DNA of 64,000 nucleotides from Fodinicola feengrottensis (lineage in GTDB: Bacteria; Actinomycetota; Actinomycetes; Mycobacteriales; HKI-0501), in contig NZ_WOTO01000027.1 in NCBI RefSeq assembly GCF_010993775.1, forward strand, positions 50,297 through 114,296. The letters are read 5' to 3'. The position numbers and the translations under genes were made by a program. Positions 8,026 to 20,900 of the stretch are shown in pieces. The notes beneath the pieces are model-generated. The model saw only the letters and a program-made list of their open reading frames with translations, had not been told where the DNA came from and did no database searches. Position 1 is the stretch's first letter. Each line of letters starts with the position of its first letter.

Positions 8026-10546
8026 CTATAGAGCCACTTCAAAGGAAGGCGTGTCGCCGACGGTCAGTTTCACTTCGGAAATGACCCCGGCGGACCGAAG
8101 ATCGGCCACGGCCGGTGAAAGCGCCGTCAGGAAATCCTGCGGTGCGGTCACGGCCAGCACTGAAATGGGCTCCCGCATCGAGACTTGGCGGTCCGACTTT
8201 GCCTTGCGGACAGCGCCAATCGCGGTGGAGGCGGCGGCTAGCACCGCCGGCTCGGCGGCGCCGGCGAGAGCGCGAAGCTCGTCGGGGTCCGGCCAAGATG
8301 CCACATGCACCGAGCCTTCCTGACCCCACGACCACACTTCCTCAGTGACAAAAGGCAGGAAGGGCGCGAAAAGTCGGAGCAGCGTCGACAAGGTGACAGT
8401 CAGCGTGGCCTGTGCCGAACCGCTGGCGGCATCTGACCCGTACGCACGGGTTTTCACCAGCTCCAGGTAGTCGTCGCAGAAGAACCAGAAAAACTCCTCA
8501 GTGCTTTCCAGCGCCTGGGTGTAGTCGTACGCCGTCAGGGCCTGCGTGACCCGCTCGACAACGCCAGCCAGCCGGTGCAGGAGGGCGCGGTCCAGCGGCT
8601 CGGTCACCTCGCCGGCCGTGCCCAGGCTGAGCGCGAACTTGCTGGCGTTGAGGATCTTGATCGCCAGCCGGCGGCCGATTTTCATCTGCGCGGGGTCGAA
8701 AGCGGTGTCGGTGCCGAGCCGCCCCTTGGCCGCCCAGTAACGGATCGCGTCCGTGCCGTATTGCTCCAGCACGCCGATGGGAGTGGTCGCGTTGCCGACC
8801 GACTTGCTCATTTTCTTGCGGTCCGGATCCAGGATCCAGCCGGACAGCGCGACATGCCGCCAGGGCAGCGAACCCTGTTCCACGTGCGCGCGCAGCACCG
8901 ACGAGAACAGCCACGTACGGATGATTTCGTGTGCCTGCGGGCGAAGATCCATCGGGAAGACCCGGCCGAACAGGTCCTCATCGACGACCCACCCGGACAC
9001 CATTTGCGGGGACAGTGACGAGGTCGCCCACGTGTCCATCACGTCTGAGTCACCAATGAAACCGTCTGGTTTTCCGCGCTGCTCCTCGACAAAACCCGGC
9101 GGCACATCGCTGCTCGGGTCGACGGGCAGGCTGTCGTACGGCGGGAGCACCAGTTCGTCGCGCAGCGGCGAGCCGTCCTCGTCCAGCCGATACCACACTG
9201 GGATCGGCACGCCGAAAAACCGCTGCCGGCTGATCAGCCAGTCGCCGGCCAGGCCCTGCACCCAGTTTTCGTAGCGGGCCCGCATGTACGGCGGGTGCCA
9301 CTGCAGTTCCCGCCCGCGGGCCAACAAAGCCGCGCGCAACTGCGGATCGCGGCCGCCATTGCGGATATACCACTGCCGGCTGGTGATGATTTCCAGCGGC
9401 TTATCGCCTTTTTCATAAAACTTGACGGCATGCGTGACGGTCCGCGGCTCGCCGACCAGGTCGCCGGACGCGCGCAGCATCGCCACCACCCGCTCCCGGG
9501 CGGTGTAGGCGGTCGCGCCGGCAAGTTGTTCGTACGCACCGGAATCCACGCCGGCAGGTGCCTGGGCGGCGAACCGGCCGTCCGGCCGAAACACTGTTCG
9601 CATCGGCAGGTCCAGCTCACGCCACCAGACCACGTCGGTGGTGTCGCCGAACGTACACACCATCGCGATGCCCGAGCCCTTGGCTGGATCGGCGAGGTGG
9701 TGCGCCTTCACCGGCACATCCACCCCGAACAGCGGAGTCCGCACGGTCTTCCCGAAAAGCGGCTGATAGCGCTCGTCGCTGGGATGCGCGACCAGCGCCA
9801 CGCAGGCCGGCAGCAACTCCGGGCGAGTGGTCTCGATGAAGACCTTTTGCCCGTTGTCGGCGGTGAAACCGATCCGGTGGAAGGCGCCGGGACGTTCCCG
9901 GTCCTCCAACTCAGCCTGCGCGACAGCGGTCCGGAAGGTCACGTCCCACAGCGTTGGCGCCTCGGCCTGATAGGCCTCACCGCGCTGCAGGCCGAGCAGG
10001 AAAGCCCGCTGGGACAACGCTCGGGCCCGCGGCCCGATGGTCTGGTCCGTCGTCGACCAGTCGACCGACAGACCGGTCCGGCGCCATAGTTCCTCGAAGG
10101 CTTTCTCGTCGATTTCGGTCTGCCGCAGGCACAGCTCGATGAAGTTGCGCCGGGAAATCGGCAGCTGTTGTTTGCCCGGCGCGGCCGGCGGCTGGAAATC
10201 CGGATCGTACGGAATCCAGGGATCGCAGCGGACGCCGAAATGGTTCTGCACGCGCCGCTCGGTGGGCAGCCCGTTGTCGTCCCACCACATCGGATAGAAC
10301 ACCGCTTTGCCGCGCATCCGCCAGAATCGGGCGAAGATGTCCGGGTGAGTGTACGAGAAAACGTGCCCGACATGCAGCGAGCCACTGACCGTCGGCGGCG
10401 GGGTGTCGATGGAATAGACCTGATCCCGCGTCGCGGACCTGTCGAAGGGCATATACAGCAGACTCTGCCCACCGGTGCGACCATTTCTCCTCCAGGCCGT
10501 CCAGGGACGGCTTGGCTGGCACACTGACAGGACGTAGAGGAGTCAT
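8026..10546 (-). CDS. valS: Valine-tRNA ligase
   Basis: Class I aminoacyl-tRNA synthetase charging tRNA-Val in the cytoplasm. The HIGH-type signature is in TPPPTVSGSLHVGHVFSY, the editing domain follows with TTRPELLPACVALVAHP, and the KMSKS loop is DRKKMSKSVGN. The C-terminal anticodon-binding domain ends near residue 830. About 840 residues matches the shorter actinobacterial ValS form. The true N-terminus is MTPLRPVSVPAKPSLDGLEEK from ATG 10546; one extra base in the CCC/GGG run at 10447-10449 shifts the frame (YALR where YAFD is expected), the clearest sequencing-type error in the window. No T-box leader is evident. Confidence 0.95.
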
Positions 10547-10558
10547 GTCAGAACGATA

Positions 10559-10595
10559 CTGACCCCGCCAACCGAATTTCGGCCGGCGGGGTCAG
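10559..10595 (-). terminator. Hairpin terminator of the FG-GAP/ricin gene
   Basis: CTGACCCCGCC and GGCGGGGTCAG form an 11-bp perfect stem around a short A/T-containing loop. It lies directly after the stop codon at 10606 on the minus strand and before the valS start at 10546. It lacks a long U tract, as is usual in actinobacteria. Confidence 0.7.
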
Positions 10596-10605
10596 CGACG
10601 CCCTC

Positions 10606-13600
10606 TTACAGCTTGCGGAAGGTCCACCGCTGGCAAGGGCCGCCGTGGTAGAGCCAGGTGATCACGTCGGTGCCGCGATCGGGCAGGCAACCGGCCACAT
10701 CCATCGAATAGCCGGTGCCACCTGCGTCACGCTGTACGTCCCACCCGGACTCGGCTCGATGCGCCACAGCTGGCATTCGGAGTCACTTCGAGGCCAGGTG
10801 GCGACTTCTCCGTGGGTGAGTTTCGAGCAGCCGTCGATATCCAACGGTCGGTTGGCTCGCGGATCCGGGTCGATGATCCGGTAAACGTCGTCACCGAGGC
10901 TTTCCAACTGCCAGCCCTGACACGGGCTGCCGGCCACCCAGTCCCACATTCGTACGTCCCCGCCGCGGTCCGCCGGCGTCTCGCAGTTGGTCACGTCGAG
11001 CACCATGTCGTGGTTGGTGTCGGCCTCCACCCGATAGCGGGCGGTGCCGTTCTCGCCGAGCTGTGTCGGGTTGTACGCGGCCCGCAGGATCCACTGCTGG
11101 TTCGAGCCCTGCCCGCAGGTCATCTGCTTGACCGGCGCGGTGTCGTCCGTACGCGCGCCGTCAACGCCGATGCATTTGCCGCTGTGCGCGAATTTCAGCT
11201 GGACGACGGTGTCGTAGCTGGCACCTTCCACGTACTGGATGGTGGCCTGCTGGTTCGCGTACGGCTCACCATTGCCGCCACCACAGGGATGTTGGACGAG
11301 CTGTGCCCCGTCATCGGTGCTGGCGAAGGCAACGTCCGCGCACAGCATGTCGTGCATCGGGCGAATGCTGTACTGGTCGGTGCCGCCAATCGCGTCCAGT
11401 CGGAACCGGGCGTTCAGGTCCAGCGGCAGACACTGGTACTGAATGAAGTTAGCCATGTCCGCGGTGCTCGCGCCCAGCACGTTGAGGCATTTGCCGCTGT
11501 TGCGGTTGACCAGCTCGTAGTTCCGGTGGTCCAGGTCGAATTTCGGACCGGTGTTCGCGTCCACTTCGCCATCCCAGCCCTGCACCGAGTCCGCGAACGC
11601 TGTTCCGGTGTTGTGGAAGGTGAAAAACCTGCTGATGGCCGGCCGCGCCGCCGACATAGAGCAGGGCCACATCGCCCTTGCCGTCGCCGTCGAAGTCGCC
11701 GGCCTCCACGGTCGCCTTGACAGGTCCAGGGTGCCGCTGCGGCGCAACCAGGACGACTCGGTGAGGCTGCTTCCGTTGGAGAGGAACACATTCAGGCCGG
11801 CATCGTTGGCGCCGTACTCGTACACGGCGACGATGTCGTCCTTGCCGTCCCCGTTCACGTCGGTCACCACCGGCTTGCTCTTGTCCCAGCAGTAGTTGCC
11901 GGCGCCGGAATCATAAACCGTAGTAGCCGCACCGAAAGCGGAACCATTGGACAGGTACGCGTCCACCGCCGTACGACAACCGTCCACGTTGCGCATGCTG
12001 AGCAGGTCGGCCTTGCCGTCGCCGTTCAGGTCGGCGAGCAACGGGGTGCTTTGCGCCCAGTTGGTACCGGCCGCCGACTGTCCCCAGGTGACCGGGTTGG
12101 TGAATCCGCGCGAGGCCAGGAAAACCAGCGTTTGCCAGTTGTTGTTGGTGCCGGCGTTCTGCACGACGATGTCGGCTTTGCCGTCACCGTCCACGTCCCC
12201 GGCCACCACCCGCGCGGTGCTGAGCGGGAATCCGTTGGCCCCGCTGGTCCACACCGCCGGTGGTGCGTCGTACCGGTTGCCGTCGGACATCAGCTTGTAA
12301 AGCGAAATCTGCCGGCCAGCGCCTTCCCGGAACAACGCGATGTCGGACTTGCCGTCACCGTCGAAGTCGCCCTGCACCGGACGGGTGCGATAGAGCGCGA
12401 AACCGCCGCCCTCGCCGCTGTCCCAACCGATGTAGCCGTTCACGAAACCGGAGGTCTGGCCGGACGTGACGTTCCAGACGGTGGTACGACCGAAGCCCTG
12501 GTCCACCACCGCGGTGATGTCGGCTTTCCCGTCACCACTGGCATCCGCGCGTACGTGCCGGACCGGATGCGGGTCGCTCGGATCGTCATCGTCCAAAGCC
12601 TGCAGACTCCAGGACGGCCGGATCGCGCTCGCGTTGCCGGCCCGATCCACTGCCCGTACATAGAGCTTCTTGCTGGGAACTTCGCCTGCCGCGGGGGAAA
12701 TCGTGATGGGTACGGTCGCCTTGCCGCTCGCGTCCGCCTTCACCCGCATGGTGACTTTGTCCTGCTGGAAGCCGTAAACGTATTCGGCCACATCGCTGTC
12801 GGCAGCGCTACCTGGGCTGAAGGTGACGGATCCGGTGGTACGGACGAAAAGTGTCGGCTCGCCGTCCGGGTAGTCGGCGGACTGGATCTTGGGCACGCTG
12901 GGTTTCACCGTGTCGGAGATGAAATAGCAGTCCGGCGTGGTCGGCCCATTCGCGAAACCGTCGTTGCTGAATGCGTGGTAGTGGTAAACGACGCCGTCGG
13001 AAAGGACGCCATCGGGCACCTGTGGCCAGGAGAAGGACGACTGCGACACCGTCGGCCCGACATTGCTCGTGTACGCGACCGCGCCGGCCGGATTGACGAT
13101 CTGCAGGGTGGTCGTGACGTTGTCGCCGGAGTCCGGATCGTCAGCAGTGGCACCAAACTGCGGTACGTGGGTCGCGATCGCGGTGGGCGCGGTGGCCGAA
13201 CCACACGGCACCGGCGGGTCATGTTGAGGCCGCGCGGCGCGCGCACTCGCGGTGCGGTGTCGTAGTCGATCGCGAGCACCGCGGTGCTCGGGTTGAACTT
13301 CTTCCACTCCAGGTTCGCCGGGTCGTTTTGCGGCGCCTGGCTGGGATTCTGCGACTCGGTCGGCGCTCGCAGACCGAGCGAGATCGTGGTCGTACGGTTG
13401 TTCGCGACCGTCTGGAGGGCGTTGGTGAGCCCCTGGCTGGCGAACTCCATCGTGGTCGCCCCGTTGCGGGCCTGGCCGTTGCGGGTGTCCAGCTTGCTCA
13501 GCCAGTGCCCGGCGGTGTTGTTCCAGGTCAGCGCCACATTCGGGTCGAGGTCCTTGAGCAGGTAGAGGTCGGTCGGCCACTGCCCGCCGGACGGGCTGTA

Positions 13601-14767
13601 GTTCAGCGTGATCCGGAAGGTCGCCCCGCTGATCTGGCTGCCGGCGATGGTCTGGGCGCCGTTGGTGGTGGCCAGCTGGAACATCGACCGGTAGAGGTTG
13701 CCGCTGTCGTCGTACGCCCAACCGACCTTCGCGCCGCCGTCGTTGGTGTCGTAGCCCCAGTCGTTGTCGTTCGGGAACTTCGCGTTGGTGTGCAGCCAGC
13801 GGATCATGCCGCCGCTCAGCGACGGGTCGATGTAGAGCGGGAACCGGGCGGCCGGGTCCTGCAGCATCTTGGCGTCCGGACTGAGGACGAATTCAGCGGG
13901 ACTCGCCACTGCCGGACCGGTGATACCGGCCTTGGTGATCTTGCCGGCGGCCAGCAGGGAGAGCCCCACCGGGGCTCGGCGCGGAGTCGCTTTGCCGCCA
14001 AGGCCAGCGGGTGCGGCCGGCGGGGTGTCCCACATCGTCGGGCTGCCGGCGGTGAAGACGGTCTTGCCGGCCGAGTCGACGGCGACCGTGGTGCCGTCCG
14101 CCTTGGCCTTGATCGTCACGCCGGTAGCGCTGATCGGGTAATGCAGCGTCTGGAGAGCGGGGTTCTGCGCGGCCGTACGATCCTTCACCACCAACAGGTG
14201 GGAGAAGCCGTCCACGTTGACCTTGATCTGCAGGTCAACGCCGGGGAACACGTTCGGGTACGTGGCGGTGTCGCCGGCCAGGGTCGGCGCCGGCAGCTTG
14301 CCCGGCCAGCCCATCCGGACCTGGGCCGACGGCGTGCCGATGGTCAGCAGCGCCGAGCTGCCGCCGCCGGAAAGCACCATCGGGGTAGTGGTCGCGGCCG
14401 GCCGGATCGTGCCGTCGGGCTGCTTGTGCAGCGTCGGGTCCGGCGCCACCCAGCCGGTGCCACGGCGTACGCGTACCGGCATGGCGTGTTGTTCCAGCGT
14501 CCTGGTGCCGTTGGGGTTCGCGAACGTCTGCGAGGTTTCGGTGCGCTGGCTGGGAATTTCCACCCGCTTGCCGCTCTGCCGGGCGGACTGGACAGCCAGC
14601 GCGTCGGGTGAGACGGACGCCGGATCCAGCGCCTTCGCGGGCGCTGGTACGGGCGCCGGCCGCTGCGGACCGGCCTGGGCGGCCGTCGCGGCGCCGAACG
14701 GAAGCGCGAGCACCATCGCCATGGCGGACAGAACTATTCGGTGACCGCGTGGGCTGGGTCGGGGCAT
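10606..14767 (-). CDS. Large secreted FG-GAP repeat / ricin-type lectin protein
   Basis: About 1385 residues after correcting shifts near 13220, 11705, 11630 and 10712. Start MPRPSPRGHR (14767; ATG 14779 also in frame) leads into an Ala-rich signal peptide. Residues ~40-320 are an Rhs-associated N-terminal region, followed by a DNRLRE-like beta domain (IDPSLSGGMIRWLHT to about residue 500) and a fibronectin-like segment. Then come at least six FG-GAP/VCBS calcium-type repeats (GDGKADITAV, GDFDGDGKSDIALF, GDVDGDGKADIVV, ADLNGDGKADLL, TDVNGDGKDDIVAV, GDFDGDGKGDVALL). The end is a ricin-type beta-trefoil (NRNSGKCLNVLG, HSGKCIGVDG with QQW) and a second, partly trefoil-like region ending CQRWTFRKL. 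It is probably a cell-surface or secreted carbohydrate-binding protein. It is divergent from the Rhs gene. Confidence 0.8.
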
Positions 14768-14779
14768 TCTCCACCTCAA

Positions 14780-14978
14780 AATTCTCAGCCTGCACTCCCC
14801 GGCCGTCGGCCAGGCGAGATCACCCTCGCACTTACCGAATCGGGCCGGAATTACTGCGATCGTTGTCGAAGCTTTACCGCTGCCTGGGATACCGCGACGA
14901 TCGTCGAACTAATAGCGTCGCGCTCCGCTGGCATGTGACACTCCGCCCGGATTGTCGCCGGCTTGTGGGAGATCCGTC
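14780..14978. promoter_or_regulatory. Shared divergent promoter region of the two giant secreted-protein genes
   Basis: 199 bases separate the FG-GAP/ricin gene (minus) and the Rhs gene (plus). It must hold both promoters. GGGAGA at 14968-14973 is the ribosome binding site of the Rhs gene. I see no clear inverted repeat. Confidence 0.45.
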
Positions 14979-17900
14979 ATGCCCGCTCCACATTCGTCCT
15001 TACGTCGTCGTTTACGCCGTTTTTCGCATGCGGCTTTGACCATCTTTGTGGCGTTTTCGTTGGTCGTGTCCAGCCACGATCCAGCGGCAGCGGCCAACAC
15101 GAAACCGGTTGATCCGGTCTTTCAGCCCAAGAAAGAGAAGTCGGTTCCGGTCGCGAAGGTCAAACCGAAACCGTTACCGACCGACCCCGGAGCTCAATTA
15201 GCGGTAAAGAAAACACCCACGGTGGCTTGGCCAGCAGCGGCCACCGCACAGGCTCAGGTGGCCACCTCGGTGGTGCCGGCCGCGAAGGGTTCCGCCGCCG
15301 CTCGCAAAACGTTGGCGGCGCAGGTTCCGGCCACCGGCCGGGCCGGCGACCTGCCGGTCTGGGTGACCGCGCCGGCCGCCGGCGGCAAGTTGCCAGCGGT
15401 GGCTGGGAAGGCGGCCGCTGTCGACCCGCAGGTAGTGCCTTCCTCGGTACGGGTGGAGAACCTCGGCCGCAAGGGCAACGCCCTCTGGCTGCGGGTGGCG
15501 CGTACGGACGGGGTGGAGAAGGCCGGCAAGGTCCAGCTGCAGGTCAGCTACCAGCAGTTCCGCAACGCGTTCGGCGGCGACTGGGCCAGCCGGCTGCAGC
15601 TGGTCGGGCTGCCGGCCTGCGCGGTCGCCAACCAGGCGCAGTACGAGGCCGGCGGCGGCAAGGCGGCGGCGGTGCCGTCGGGCTGCACGCCGACCATGTT
15701 GCCCAGCCACAACGACGGCTCCGGCGTGGTGACCGCGGACGTACCGGTGGCCGCTGACGGCGCCGCGCCGACCGCGTTCGCGTTGGCCGCCGGCCCGTCC
15801 GGTGGGGCCGGCAACTTCGGCGCGACCAGCCTGTCGCCGAGCGCGACCTGGTCGGTCGGCGGCTCGTCCGGCGACTTCAACTGGCAGTACCCGATGGAGA
15901 TGCCGCCAGCGATTGGCGGCCCGTCCGCGAAGGTCTCGCTGGAGTACTCGTCCGGCGGGGTGGACGGGCGTACGAGCACCACCAACAACCAGCCGTCCTG
16001 GGTCGGTGAGGGCTTCGAGCTCACGCCTGGCGGTTCGGTCGAGCGCCGGTACGCCTCCTGCGCGCAGGACACCACCGGCAACAACGGCACCAAGGCCGTC
16101 GGCGACCAGTGCTGGAAGACCGACAACGCCACCTTCACCCTGAACGGCAAGGGCGGCGAGCTGGTCAAGGACGACAAGACCGGCGTCTGGCACATGAAGG
16201 GCGACGACGGCACCACCGTCACCCGGCTCACCGGCGCGCCCAACGGCGACGACGGTGCCGCGGCCAACGGCTCCAACCCCGGCGACAAGGGCGAGTACTG
16301 GGTCTTCACCACCAAGGACGGCACGAAGTACTACTTCGGCCTCAACCACCTGCCCGGGTACGACAGCGCGCCGAGCGACACCAAGCGGGAGACCAAGTCC
16401 ACCTTCACGCTGCCGGTTTTCGGCAACAACGCGGGCGAGCCCTGCAACAAGCCCGCCTTCGCCGACTCCTCGTGCATGCAGGCGTACCCGGGAACCTGGA
16501 CTACGTCGTGGACAGGCACAACAACACGATGAGCCTGTTCTACGACACCGAGACCAACAACTACGGCCGCAACGGAACCGCGACCACCGTCAGCTCGTAC
16601 ACCCGGGCCGGCAACATCTCCCGGATCGACTACGGCCAGCAGGACGGCTCGGTGTTCACCAGCCCGCCGATCGGTCGGATCAACTTCACCACCGGCGAGC
16701 GCTGCATCGCGCCGGCAGCGCCTGCAGCTTCAGCCAGCCGACGACCTACCCGGACTCGCCGCTGGACCAGCTGTGCACCAGCACCACGAACTGCGACAAC
16801 AAGTTCAACCCGACGTTCTTCACCACCAAGATGCTCACCGGGGTCACGTCTCAGGTGTGGCGCGGTACGGCGTTCGGGGACGTCGACTCGTGGACTCTGA
16901 CGCACTCCTTCCGGGATCCCGGCGACGGCACCCGTGCCGGTCTCTGGCTGGACGCGATCACCAACGCTGGCCTGGTCGGCGGTGCGGTGCAGATCCCGCA
17001 GATCTCGTTCGACTCGATCCAGCTGGCCAACCGGGTGGACGCGGCCGGCGACGGACAGCCGGCAATGAAGTGGCTGCGGGTCAGCGCGGTCAAATACGGC
17101 ACCGGCGGCATGCTCGCGGTCACGTACTATCCGCCGGACTGCAAGCCGGGTGACGTGCCGTCCGCGCCGGACAGCAACGCCCGCCGCTGCATGCCGATGA
17201 AGTGGACCCGCCAGGGGAGACCGCCGAGCGCACCGACTGGTTCCACAAGTACGTGGTGCAGCAGGTCGCCGAGTCCGATCTGGTGTCCGGCACCGAGCCG
17301 GTGATCACCCAGGTCCAGTATCCGAACCCGCCGTCCTGGCGGCACGATGACGAGGACGGCCTGGTCCCGATCGGTCAGAAGACCTGGGCGCAGTGGCGCG
17401 GCTATGACCTCGTACGGACCCTCAAGGGCAACGCCGGCGGTCCGCAGACGGTCAGCGAGTCGCGGTACTTCCGTGGCATGGATGGTGACCTGAAGGCCGA
17501 CGGCAGCCATAAGAGCGTGTCGATCACCGACTCGACCGGTGGCACTGCCCCCGACCAGGTCGCGCTCGCCGGCACCACCCGGGAGCAGGACACTCTCAAC
17601 GGTGCACAGCTGGTCTCTCGTACGATCACCGATCCGTGGGTGTCGGCGCCGACCGCGACCAGCGTGAAGGCATGGGGTACGACCAGCGCGTACCAGACCC
17701 AGCAGGCCGGCAACCACCAGGCGGAAGGCCTGGACGGCGGGGCCGTGCGACAGAGAGCGCGGCCACCAACGCGTACGACGCCAACGGCGTACTGACCGCC
17801 GCGAACGACCTCAACGACGTGTCCAACCCGAACGACGACACCTGTACGCGTTTCGAATACGCCAACAACGCCAGCGCGGGCCTTGGCGAGCTGCCGACCC

Positions 17901-20900
17901 GTACCCAGAAGGTGTCGGTGAGCTGCGACAAGTCGTTCACCTCGGCGCAGGTGCTGTCCGACACCCGCACCTTCTACGACGGGGCGACCTCGGCCAGCAC
18001 GCCACCGACCAAGGGTGACGTGACCCGTACGGACCGGCTGTCCGGCTTCAACTCGGGACGGGACGCCGACCTACCAGACGGTGTCCACCGCGAAGTACGA
18101 CCCGCAGGGCCGGGCCACCCAGGTCACCGACGCACTGAACAACACCACGGTGACCGCTTTTTCACCCCGAACGGCACCGCGCCGGTGACCAAGACGACGG
18201 TCACCCAGGCCAACGGCCAGCAGGCGGTGACCGAACTGGAACCGGCCTGGGGCAAGGAACTGGCCATCACCGACCAGGGCGGCCGGCGTACCGAGGCCAC
18301 TTATGACCCGCTCGGCCGGACCACCGACGTGTGGCTGCCCGGACGCAGCGGCGCCTCCACCCCGGCCGGCGACCCGGCCGCCAAACCCGGCAAGGACATC
18401 GCCGGCAAGGCGGCCGCGGCGGACAACGCCGCCGTGCCGAACATGCATTACTCGTACCAGATCAACGCCGACGCGCCGAGCGTCGTCACCAGCTCCACGC
18501 TGCAGACCGACAACAGCATCCGTACGACGTACGAGATGTCCGACGGCCTGCTGCGTAAGCGGCAGACCCAGGAGCCGGCGCCGGGCGGCGGTCGCACGCT
18601 GACCGATGTCCGCTACGACAGCCGCGGCCTGGAAGTGAAGGACGACGGTCCGTACTACAACGACGCGCCGCCGAACACCGACGTGCTGAACCCGGACGAG
18701 TCGGTGCTACCGACCCAGAAGGTGCTCACGTACGATCTTGCCGCCCGGCCCACCGCGGAGGCCTTCCGGTCCGACGGCGAGACGAAGTGGCAGACCAACC
18801 ACACCTACTCCGGGGACCACCAGACCGACGAGCCGCCGCAGGGCGACGCGCCGAGCACCAAGTTCACCAACGTCCAGGGCCAGCTCACCGAGCTGCGGGA
18901 ATTCGCCGGCAGCAAGGCGACCGGCAACTACGACAAGACCAACTACACCTACACGGCGGCTGGGCAGCTCGCCAGCGTGGTCGACCCGAGCGGCAACCGG
19001 TGGGGCTTCGAATACGACATCCGCGGCCGCAAGGTCAAGGACGTTGACCCGGACCGCGGCCAGACCACGTATACGTACAACGACCTGGACCAGATGACCT
19101 CGAGTACGGACGCGCGCGGTGTCACCCTCGCGTACACGTACGACTCGATCGGCCGCAAGACCGGTGAGTTCAACGGATCGCCGACCGGCACCAAGATCGC
19201 CGAGGAAATACGACACGCTCGCCGACGGCACCGCCGCGCCGGGTTCGCCGACCTCGTCGACCAGGTTCGTCGACGGGAAGGCGTACACGACCCAGATCAC
19301 CGGCTTCAACCCGCAGGGCAAGCCGCTCGGCGCGACCGTCACGATCCCCGACTCGGAAGGGAAACTGGCCGGCACCTACAGCACCACGGACACGTACAAC
19401 GCCGATGGTGAGATCGCCTCGGCGAGTATGCCGGCAGTGGCTGGACTCGCGGCCGAAACGCTTCAATACGGCTACGACTCCGCCGACCAGCCGACCACTT
19501 TGAAGTCGGACCTGACGACGTACGTCACCGGCACGCAATACACCCCGTACGGCGAGGTTTCCCTGGTGACGCTGGGAAGCACCGGCGGCAAGTGGGTGCA
19601 GCTGGGGTACGAGTACGAGGAAGGCACTAGAAGGCTCAGCAAGGTGACGACGGACAAGCAGACGTTGCCGCGGCGGGTCAACAGCGTCGACTACGCGTAC
19701 GACGCGGGTGGCAACATCACCCAGATCACCGACACGCCGTCGTCCACCAGCACCCAGCCGGTCGACACGCAGTGCTTCAACTACGACAACCTGCGTCGGC
19801 TGACCGCGGCCTGGACACCGTCCAGCAACGACTGTTCGACCGCCGCAAGCCAAAACGCGCTCGGTGGACCGGCGCCTTACTCCAACTCGTACACCTACGA
19901 CCAGAGCGGAAACCGCAAGACCGCGACGCAGTCGACACCGACGGCGTCCACCACGTCGACGTACACGTATCCGGCGCCTGGCGCGCCCCGGCCGCACGGC
20001 GTCACGCAGGTCAATACCACCGGCACCGGCATGCCGTCCGGCGGCAAGACCGACACCTATTCGTACGACGCCAGTGGAAACCAGCTCACCCGCGCGCTCG
20101 CGGGCAGCGGAAACGAGGGTTACACCTGGGACGGTGACGGGAACCTGACCAAGGTCACCGGTGCCGACGGCAAGTCCACCGACTTCGTCTACGACGCCGC
20201 GGCAACCGGCTGCTGCGGCGCGACAGCACCGGCACGACGCTTTACCTAGGTGACACCGAGGCATTGCTGAAACCGGACGGCACGCTCGCCGGCACCAGGT
20301 ATTACAAGCACGGCAGCCAAACCGTCGCCGTTCGTACCGGTGGGCAGCTCTACTGGCTCGGCGCGGACCAGAACGGTACGTCGAACACCGCGATCGCGGA
20401 CACCGCCACCCAGGCGGTCAGCCGCCGGTTCTTCGATCCCTTCGGCAACAACCGGGGGACCGTGGCCCCGCCGGCCTGGCCCGGTCAGCGCTCGTTCGTG
20501 GGCGGTACGGCCGATCCGACCACTGGTCTGATCCATCTCGGGGCGCGCGAATACGACCCGACAATAGGTCGGTTCATCTCGGTGGACCCGGAAGCGGACT
20601 TCAAGGATCCGCAGACCCTGAACGGTTATTCGTACGCGAACAACAACCCGGTGACCTTCACCGACCCGCAGGGCACCTCCTGGTTCAGTGACATCGTCTC
20701 CACCGTCAAGAGCGTGGCCGAGACCGTCGTCACCCGGGTCGTGGACACCGTGAAGACCGCGGTCCAGGTGGTCACCCCGGTGATCAACTGGGTGAAAGAC
20801 CAGGTGACCGCGGCCGTCGAAGCGGTCAAGACCTTCGTCCAGAAAACCGTCGAAGTCGTCAAACAGGTCGTCAAGACGGTGACCAAGGTCGTCAAAAAGA

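Noticed and set aside
12051..13265. A 404-codon plus-strand open frame within the FG-GAP gene
   Set aside because: It is antisense to clear FG-GAP repeats and has shadow-type composition.
15198..16349. A 383-codon minus-strand frame in the Rhs gene
   Set aside because: Val/Arg/Gly-rich with no motif, opposite an Rhs N-terminal region with signal peptide.
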